A DNA stretch of 64,000 nt, taken from positions 372,001-436,000 of the forward strand of contig BDSL01000082.1 in the NCBI GenBank assembly GCA_003116995.1, read 5' to 3'. Below, in pieces: positions 56,057-64,000 of this stretch. Positions within the stretch are counted from its first letter, which is position 1; each line of letters opens with the position of its first letter. The DNA comes from Yamagishiella unicocca. Lineage: Eukaryota; Chlorophyta; Chlorophyceae; Chlamydomonadales; Volvocaceae. The translations under genes and the position numbers were made by a program. The notes under the pieces were generated by a model. That model saw nothing but the letters and a program-made list of their open reading frames with translations, ran no database searches and was not told the origin of the DNA.

Positions 56057-58586
56057 GGGGCGAGCCCAGCCCCCGGCCCCGTAATCCGCATGATGGCCTA
56101 AACTGGGACATGGCTAGCGGTTAAAAGGTTTGTTCCGAGTGCATTGCCATCGAGTAATAATGGTGGCTGTTACAGTGGGCCTCAGACGGTATGGAAGAGC
56201 CATCGCGCGCAGCCGGCGCATCACGAGCGCTCGCATCGGTAGTGTCGGCATAAGATTGCCAAGGCGAGGGGGCGCCCAAACTTGGACGACTTGGTGCTAC
56301 TGTACCGTGATCTAGAGATCAGCCGACTTCGCTTTGCCAGCGCTGGCGAAGAGCAGAGCCCGTCCAGGGCGGCGCACTAGTTAGGAAGGTTGGACTCGTC
56401 TCCAGACGTTACTACATTATGTGGACGGGCCCTGCTTGACCGGCCGCATCCTTATGCAGCCCGACGGTATGCACTGCTGCTTGTGGCATTAGGCACTGGC
56501 AGTGACTTTGTTGTGAACCATGATGGTTATGCCGGGACTCGGCGGCTGGGGAACCTTGGAGTGACCTTCGGTGGACACCTGAACAAACAAAGCTATGTTA
56601 TGGGTTACACGTATACCCAGGAGGCAGGCGTCTGGGGTCATTGAGGGACACCAGTGTCGGCCGTTTTGGCTTGTGACGAGGAGAGCATGCGCGCGACTCG
56701 ACGAGCAGGTTTACGGCATGTGGTGAACGGATTGTGATCCACAAGCTTGCCCAAGGAATACAGGAAGTGGTTTGCGTTGTCATGGATTGGTCGAGGATGG
56801 ATGAAAAAGACAACTAACTACAGTAACTAACAACTGACTGCCGTACAGCAGTTGGTTGTGATGACTGTAAAGAGTTTCACTTTTTTCCGATGAACTCTAC
56901 CTAGCTATCTGATTGTTTATCTGTCTGCCTGCCTATGTGCCTCACTGTCTGGATGCAGGGGCTTGCTCACCGACACAACTTCGATTCCTTTTGTGTCCCT
57001 GCCCCCTTGTGCGCGGGGAGGGGAGAAGGACGTCGGTGGGAGAGTCGGAACACTTCGTCTCCTTCAATGTCCGGCAATGTCCGGCAATGTCAACTTCGTC
57101 TCCTTCAATGTCCGGCAATGTGCCCCAAGGTCTTACCTTGTGGTCTCGAAACCCATTATTTAAAGTACTAATACCCGACGGAGGTCGGGCGGCAGGGGCT
57201 CAATCGAAGAGGCTGTCCTGCTCGCCTGCTATATGAATGGATTAACGTAACCGTTACAACAATGAATGGATTAACGTTACAGTTCATTCGTCATTGCATA
57301 CACCTACACCGACGCAGCGCGCTCGCTTAGGAGGCGCCGCGCTGGAAGCGACCCTGCGAGGTTGGGCTACCGTGCTAATGGCCCGTCTGCAGGGGGGTAC
57401 AACAGCTCGCGCCCAGGATACGGTTCCACAGCGGGTGGAGGTAATAGTAATAACTACAGCCGCATGTTACATGGACTATTGGAATTCCACTAGCACTAGG
57501 GTAAACCAACGCAGGTACGCTTGGCAGCCCTGACGGGCTGCCAGGGCCGCCTCAGCGGCGATGCGCCACCATGACGTACGCAAACTCAGCGAACGCGTGA
57601 CGAGAAATTGGGCACGCGTGTTAGGGAGGGCGCGACGGTTGGGGCATCGCCGCCATGGCTGACAAAACGTGGCGCCCCCGCGCACAATACTCAATATACA
57701 CACGGGTCGTAATCCGTCTTGTACGGATGGCACTGATAACCCGCCTCGTACGGACGCCACGGATAACACAAAATAATAGGCCTGGATCGTTGCACAGAAG
57801 CCCGGCTTGCTCGCTCCGGCCTGTACAATACGTAGTGTCCCTAGAGCTGAATGCGAAGGGGGGCTGCTTCCGACAAAATTGCTTCTCTGCGCCATCGCTC
57901 CAGCTTACCTCTCTTCTGGTCAAGATGTTAAGTCAGCGCGGCCATCCAAACCGTCTAGAAGGGCTTAGGGGTGCCCATGACTAATGCATCACTCTGCAGG
58001 TGTCACACCGGCGTTCCGTCCACCGCTACACGCCACGCCGCTGGCCCCCAGAGCCAGGCGTCCTAAGCTGCACACAGCACCACACCGATCCACACATTCC
58101 ACAGCCTACAACAGGCGCACAAAAAAGGTTCACCTTTTCGCGTCGAATAGCGCGGCGGTCGCGTACGCCCTGCCGATACGCTCTTCATTGAGACGCTGTG
58201 TACGCGCATTGCTACTTGCAATCACAGAGCCCATATTTGAAGCCCGCAGCCCGCAGCCATACCATATGTCACCAAACACACACACAGTCAGCAAACAGGC
58301 TTCACACGCCTGTACGACAAGCACGTGCGGCGCTCGCGTGTCCTCATGACGGGGCGGCTCCACAACAGTGCGCCGCCCCTGCTGCTTAAAGGACATCCTC
58401 CTGTGCAACATGTAAGGCAGTGGCGTCATAAACCAGCCGTCTAGACAACAGACAGACAGACAGACAGACAGACAGCTGGCCTCCGCGGCGACGTCTTTCA
58501 CCGCCTGCTGCGGTGTCGTCAAAGCAGCCGCAGCCGCAGCCGCGACCGGCCGCTGTGTCCCACATGGCTACCGCTCCAGTCGCCTC
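56057..58586. other. Convergent intergenic region between RWA-like and XDH genes
   Basis: It contains 3' UTRs of both genes. Repeats seen: a dispersed-element copy at 56160-56206; a tccttcaatgtccggcaatg repeat at 57060-57122; two copies of an aatgaatggattaacgt unit with gttaca at 57233-57290; and (acag)n at 58447-58475. Open frames are short and unremarkable. Confidence 0.5.
56160..56206 (+). repeat. Dispersed ~45-bp element copy, 3' of RWA-like gene
   Basis: It reads gctgttacagtgggcctcag + acggtatggaagagccatcg, matching the ELOF1-associated copies over their whole length with about 70-75% identity. Confidence 0.6.
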
Positions 58587-61500
58587 TCAGCAGCTTATCT
58601 TAGGCCTGCACATGGGGAAGAACACGGGCATCGTTGGGGCGGGGCATTGAAGATGCCGACATATAGGTGGCGCGTCACCTCGCGTTTGCCACGGATGCCA
58701 TGCCGCCACCGCGACCGCAACGGAGCAGGCGGCCATGCCGCCCCACCCACCTGATGTCGTGGCTCGCGTACGGCAGCACCACCTCGTCCGAGCACAACAG
58801 GCGCAGGCGTTCCGGGGTGGCGGGTGCGTCCAGGATGAAATAGCCGCTGAGGCCGGCAGCCTGGCGGGCGGCGTAGAGCGCCTCCTGTGGGGTGCAAAGC
58901 GGGTTTGGGTGGGGCCGGTGGTGTGGTGGTGAGTGCCGGGTCTACTGCTGGTCAGGGGGGTGTGCGTCAGGAGGGGAGCGAGGTGCCGACCCAAAAGGCA
59001 TCCCGGAACTTCTGAAACGAAACGAGGTGTCAAGATGGAAGGAGCGGTGTGGCGGAGTGGCCGAGGGAAGGTGTACAGGGTTGCGAGGCTTTGCGGGTAG
59101 GCAGGAAAGGGCGTTTCGCGGTGCCACCGGGGGGACCCGTCGCGGCATTCGCGCAGGCGCAAGAAACGTTTTAGGGACACACGGCGTGCCGTCTGTCTTA
59201 CCTTGAGAGCGAAGAACACCGATGCGCCCAGGTGGAACGGCGGCTCGCCGACGGCCTGCGGACGGGGCGCAAAGGACAGGGCCCAAAGTTCGTGATGTTG
59301 GTGGCCACGCCAGCGACCAACCAAGGGACTGGTAGGTAAACGACCTCGCGGATGCGTGGTAGGGGGGCAGAGAGCGGCGCGACGTGGCAGGTGCTATGCA
59401 CTCGCCGTACACCGGCCCTTCTCTGGGTGCCGCGCCAGGGAGACCTGGGTGGGTGGCTGGGCACTTAAAAGGGTGACAAGGGCTGGGCGGGTGGCGGTGG
59501 CCGGGCCGGGCCGACACACCTTGGAGGAGTGAACGGCGCGCACGTTGGGTGCGTTGGTCAGCAGCTGCACCCGGAAGTCCACTGGGATGTCGTTGACGGA
59601 GGGGATCTTGTAGGTGCCAGGGCCCTTGGTGAACAGATGGCCGGGGCGGATCCAAGGGTGTTGCCTGCGGGGCGGGGCGGGGCGGAAGGGATGAGAGGGT
59701 GACGTAGTTGTGGAATGCACGGCGCCGGGGCGCGAACCACCTGGCGAGATGATGTGCCCATTGCACCGCGCCTGTGAGCTTCAGGCGGCACGCTATTCGT
59801 GAAGATGACTGCACCGACTGCAGGGCTCGTTCCGCGGACCCCGAATGACAAGCAGGGTGCGTGACAAGGACGTCCAGGCGTCCGGAAAGCAGGAAGGAAG
59901 GTGTCCCTCCCAGGTCCCAGCCCTCAACCCAGCCGCGCACGGCCCGCTGCTGTCTCCAGCAGCAGCAGGCCGCACCGCCAAGGAGCCCCTCAGGCCGACG
60001 CAGGCCTAGAAGACGCCCTCCTGGCCGCCACCCCACTCACTTGTCGCCCCACATCAGCTCCTCAAGCACCAGCCAGCCCATGCCCTGCACGAAGCCGCCC
60101 TCCACCTGCGCGGGGAGACGGACGCGAGGGTCGGGTCTCCCGTGTGTTTCGCCCCCGACCGGGATCGAAACACCAGACACGGCACCGCAACAAAGCGCTT
60201 TGTGGCGAAACTTAGCATATGGTACTTTGAGAGAGGCGTACGCGCACAACTACAACCTGCGCCGCCGCGCCTGCCGGCAACGCATGGCCGTACCGGTAGT
60301 CGATAAAACGAAGATAACCCACATGGCTGCTGCTGCGTACCCACCTGCCCAATGTCGATGGCGGGGTTGAGGGGGTTACCCACGTCCATCACCAGGTCGG
60401 ACCGCAGGACCTGCATGTCGCCGGTCAGCACGTCGATCTCCACCTGCGGCAAAACACAACGCGAACGGCGACGAGAAAGCATCGGACCGCGGAATCCCAG
60501 CAACAAACCCAGCGACGACGACACGGTTGCCGCCGGGTAAGGGAGGCTAGGGCTAGCTTAAGCAAAGTCGAAAATTTGGACATGGTAAGTAGGTGCGGTG
60601 CGAACGCCCTATGTGCTCCGGGCGGTATCTTAACTTCTTAACTCCTTAACTTCTTAACTTCTTAAGCCGCGGAGCTGGCGGACCCGAGAGACCGACGACC
60701 CACCTCGCTAACGGCGGCTCCGAAGCAGAAGTAGTTGAAGGGCCGCGACCCGCCGAAGCCCGTGATGTCGGGTGTGGAGTAGAAGCCATGCGCCGACAGG
60801 TCCACTCGGTCCAGGTAGGCGGCGTTGACGACTTCCTTCCAGGTGCCGCCCGGCAGCTTGGCCCTGGATGGGGGCCGGGGGGTGGCGAGGAAACCCGTCT
60901 ACACGACATAGAAGAAAGAGGAACACTAGGGGACAACCCTAGCGGGAGGAGAGCTGGGAGCTAAGAACGGTGGCGCGAGCGGCAGTGGGGTACCAGAGTG
61001 CGGGCGCGGCGTTGTGGAAGGGGGGATCCAGGGGATGGCATATACAGCAACGGGAGCCGACCACCGGTTGAGGGAGATTTGAACTTTGACCAGAAAGGGA
61101 GCCGCAAGCACCAGCACCGGGCGGCAGGAAGCACGCGCACCTGTACGGCGCCAGGCGCTCGCTCAGCTGGGTGCACGCGTCCAGTACGGCACCGCCGTAC
61201 ATGTCGGAGGAGGCCGAGGCGGCGGTGGGCGATGCGTTGGGCACCTTATCGGTGGAGGTCTCGCTGATGAAGACCTTGGACAGCGGCACGTTGAGCGCCT
61301 GGGCCGCCACCTGCAGAGGGGCGGGTCGCGGCGCGGCGCGAGCCGCACAGGGGGTGCTGAGATGTGCGTACGTTTAATAACAAGTAAACGATGAGAGGGA
61401 AATTGTTTCGGCACTAGGCGAAAGTTTGGGTCACAAAGCGGCAACAGAAGAGATGAGAGGGTGGTTGTGTCGGCATACGGAGCAGAATGCACGCCCCTAC

Positions 61501-64000
61501 TCGCGTTCCTTCCTCCACTCTCCTGCGCAGCCCGCACCACACCAGCCCACCCTTGCTGTTGTCTTCTCACCCTACAGCCCTAACTGCTCTTGCCCGCCCT
61601 TGCCTTCTCGCCTCCTATCCCACTATCCTACCCGCTGTTGCCCCCCCCTTCGCACGTTCGTTGATACCAATATCCTACTACCTTAGTCCTGCACATAAAT
61701 AATTCTCGACTCGCCTCCTCGCCCTACACGGCAGCCTACCTGCGCCATCTTGGTGTGCAGCCCCTGGCCCATCTCCACGCCTCCGTGCGTCACCAGCACG
61801 GTGCCGTCCAGGTAGACGTGCACCAGCGCACCCGCCTGGTTGAGGAACTTGGTGGTGAAGGAGATGCCGAACTTGGTCGGGGTGGCGGCGAGGCCGCGCT
61901 TGCGCCACCTGGAGCCGCAGGCGAGGGTCGGCAGTTTGGCAACGAATTTGGCAATGGGTTTGGCAACGAGTTTGGCAACGAGTTTGGCAACGAACTTGGC
62001 AATGAATTTGGCAACGACTTTAGCAACGAGTTTGGCAACGAGTTTGGCAACGAGTTTGGAGCCCGTGATTGATTGCTCTCGGGACGCCACGCCCCCGTCA
62101 TGAAATTTCTTTGCGTCATTTCAGCCAGGCGCGTGAGCCTGCGCTGATGGGTGCTGAGACAGCAAGTCGGCAGGCATCCTGCGTGTGGGGCTTGGCACTA
62201 CACGGCTGCGTATACCAGTACACAAACCATTGCGCTGTTTCCCCCGCCATCCTCACCACCGTCCCTAACTTCCATATCCGAACACCACTGCCTCCCGCCA
62301 ACCGCACTCTGCGCCGAGCCCAGACCCAATCGAAGCCCCAATCCAAGCCCCAATCCAAGCCCCAATCCAAGCCCCAATCCAAGCCCCAATCCAAGCCCCA
62401 ATCCAAGCCCCAATCCAAGCCCGCACCTGTTGGCGCGGTTGTACTCGGCCACCTGCTCCTGTCGCTCGCTGAAGGCCGACGACGACAGCGCCAGGTCCCA
62501 GCAGGCCCGGGCGCGGCAGTGCTCCATCACCTGGCCAAAGTGCGTCACGTCGCCTTCGTTGTACATGTTGAGGGAGCGGACCTCCACGTCGCTCTTGCCG
62601 ATCGTCTTGGCGATCTGGGGACAAGGAAACAAAGGCAGGCAAGCGGGCGCACGAGCGGGGCGTGGGCGCAAGGCGGTGGTGAGACCCCAATTACCGGTAA
62701 ACGCGTTGAGGTCGCTTTCTCAAGAAAACAAAACGTCAGAGGCGGAATGGCCGCAGTCGTTGTTCGCTTGTTCCCTCACCGCACCGTCCGCTCCCCGGTT
62801 CCTCGTCAGCGCGGGGGCATGCATCTGCTTGTGTCGTGTCTACTTCGCCATCGGAGTGTGCGTGCCCCTTCAACACAGACCTTGAGCCAGGAACACCACA
62901 GGCAGACAGACTTACCTGCTCAATCCACATCTCTGCGAACATAAGCCCCTGCGGTCCGCCGAAGCCCCGGAAGGCCGTGTTGGAGGCTTGATGGGTGCGG
63001 CACATGTGGCCGCGGACGCGCATGTTGGGGACCTGAGAAGAGGGCGGTGTTACGGAACGGACGTGGGCGGTTGCGGAACGAATAAGAGAGGTTACAGCCC
63101 GGAGAGTGGGGCCACAAACGAGTGCAGGGAAGAGGTGCAGCGTAACGAACGGATGATCCTTTGAATGTTTTCATCATTTTGGAGCGGGTTTTTAACTGGG
63201 TCCGCTGGTGCAGCTTCCGGGGCTGGACGACGCCACAAGAGCACCGCCGCCTCCACTGGAAGGAAGGAAAAGCTGACAAGGAAGCCGTGTAGAAGCAGTA
63301 ACAGCAGAGCTTGGCGTCGTCCTCCTGGCTGGCTTGCCCGCCTCCCCCTTCCCCCCATCTCGCGCCCTCTCTCCCCCCTGCCCACCAACAACACTCCCCT
63401 CGACGAGTAAACGGGTCTTTTTTGCAACCCAGGTCTCCAGCATGCATCTCAAAACGTCTGTTCTAAACGGTTTTTTCTGGCATCCACGGGTCTTCCTCGA
63501 ACCCCCTCACCTTGTACACGCAGTCGCTGTGCAGCAGCGCGCGGTCCATGATGGAGTGCGACAGGTCGTGGCTGTTGCCGGCATTGTTGTACAGGTCCAG
63601 CTCCGCAGCCAGCACGCGGCCGTCCGCCGTGAACCCCACCTTGTAGGTGGCCAGGAAGGCGTGGCGCTGACCTGCGGGATCAGGGAACGAAAACCGGTGG
63701 ACCGACTACCCGAAGAAAGGAGGCGTCACGAGCTGGAAGGAGGGCCTCGAACAGGCGTTCTGAGGTTGGGGTGGGACCAGGGCGGGCGGCGGTCCGGCGA
63801 ACTCTCGCCCCAGCACCGTGGTATTTACCCACCCTGGGTGATGTACCCACCCTGGGTGAACCCAGGGAACGCACGGCGACCCACCCACCCGTCATCTGCA
63901 TGTCCTCGTCGCGGTCCAGGCACACCCTCACGGGGCGGCGCAGGTGGTAGGAGGGCACTGCGGCGGCGCAGTGGATGAATATACCGCGGGTCTCCTTGCC
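58587..64000 (-). CDS. XDH: Xanthine dehydrogenase, C-terminal molybdopterin domain (5' part outside window)
   Basis: Thirteen exons are visible, all in phase: 64000-63889 (continues beyond the window), 63671-63511, 63032-62916, 62614-62427, 61908-61740, 61310-61141, 60863-60704, 60443-60345, 60105-60041, 59664-59520, 59255-59202, 58884-58751 and 58605-58587; about 530 residues. Diagnostic blocks: [38 protein letters not shown] (active-site Arg loop), [16 protein letters not shown] (Glu near the molybdenum cofactor), [66 protein letters not shown] and [16 protein letters not shown], ending HDIRPKISC. The enzyme oxidises hypoxanthine and xanthine to urate with NAD+ in purine catabolism. The 2Fe-2S and FAD domains must lie to the right. 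Aldehyde oxidase is the main alternative, but [13 protein letters not shown] and the RPK(I/L)S end fit plant XDH. The last exon is only 19 bp. Confidence 0.95.
61938..62062. repeat. 12-bp repeat (tttggcaacgag) x~11, XDH intron
   Basis: Dodecamer repeats with occasional tggcaatgaa variants begin 30 bp upstream (in gene orientation) of the [13 protein letters not shown] exon. Confidence 0.85.
62328..62426. repeat. 12-bp repeat (cccaatccaagc) x~8, same XDH intron
   Basis: A second, unrelated dodecamer array lies at the other end of the same intron, directly at the splice donor, as in the last ARM-gene intron. Confidence 0.85.
63455..63503 (-). repeat. 49-bp intronic element, copy 2
   Basis: Matches 10060-10108 with one mismatch. 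In gene orientation it starts seven bases into the intron after the VYK exon of XDH, and it is inverted relative to transcription compared with the ARM-gene copy. Confidence 0.8.

Noticed and set aside
58447..58475. (acag)n run as a regulatory site
   Set aside because: Simple microsatellite without further context.
60140..60180. tRNA-like sequence (tttcgatcccggtc on the minus strand)
   Set aside because: Stem pairing fails and no anticodon arm is found upstream; it lies in an XDH intron.

Overview
The window looks like nuclear DNA of a chlamydomonad (volvocine-type) green alga. The genes have many short exons with GT-AG introns, coding sequence is strongly GC-rich with long Gln, Gly and Ala runs, introns are full of GC-rich minisatellites, and TGTAA, the algal poly(A) signal, lies beyond several stop codons. 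A thylakoid-lumen cyclophilin with a bipartite transit peptide shows that the host has plastids. No bacterial-style operons, rRNA, tRNA or CRISPR were found.

Layout, left to right. 0.6-5.3 kb (-): RBM45-like protein with three RRMs. 6.6-14.9 kb (+): Armadillo-like repeat protein whose introns hold many minisatellites. 16.6-19.7 kb (+): thylakoid-lumen cyclophilin. 20.1-23.6 kb: an AT-richer island with a broken archaeo-eukaryotic-type primase (-), a long hairpin and unrecognised ORFs (+), probably a virus-like or mobile-element remnant. 25.3-27.6 kb (+): a second, catalytically degenerate cyclophilin with a presequence and possible membrane anchor. 28.7-32.7 kb (+): a GrpE-like domain followed by a giant low-complexity tail. 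34.2-35.9 kb (-): a small hydrophilic protein I cannot name. 37.1-39.7 kb (+): transcription elongation factor ELOF1/Elf1 with a long Gln-rich tail. 40.4-42.7 kb (-): class I SAM methyltransferase with low-complexity inserts. 43.2-49.2 kb: two arrays of one 43-bp satellite family around a large inverted duplication and a decayed gene. 50.7-56.1 kb (+): RWA/Cas1p-type polysaccharide O-acetyltransferase. 58.6 kb to the window end (-): the C-terminal molybdopterin half of xanthine dehydrogenase.

The genes do not form one pathway; they are a housekeeping mix (RNA binding, protein folding, transcription elongation, purine catabolism, glycan acetylation) in divergent and convergent pairs. Gene models were built by hand from frame continuity, splice consensus and intron phase. 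For the RBM45-like, ARM, cyclophilin, ELOF1, methyltransferase, RWA and XDH genes nearly every junction keeps phase, which is the main support for the exon coordinates. The unexplained material is the primase island, the palindrome with its satellites, a 49-bp sequence shared by introns of two unrelated genes, and a dispersed ~45-bp element that carries TGTAA on both strands in at least one copy.
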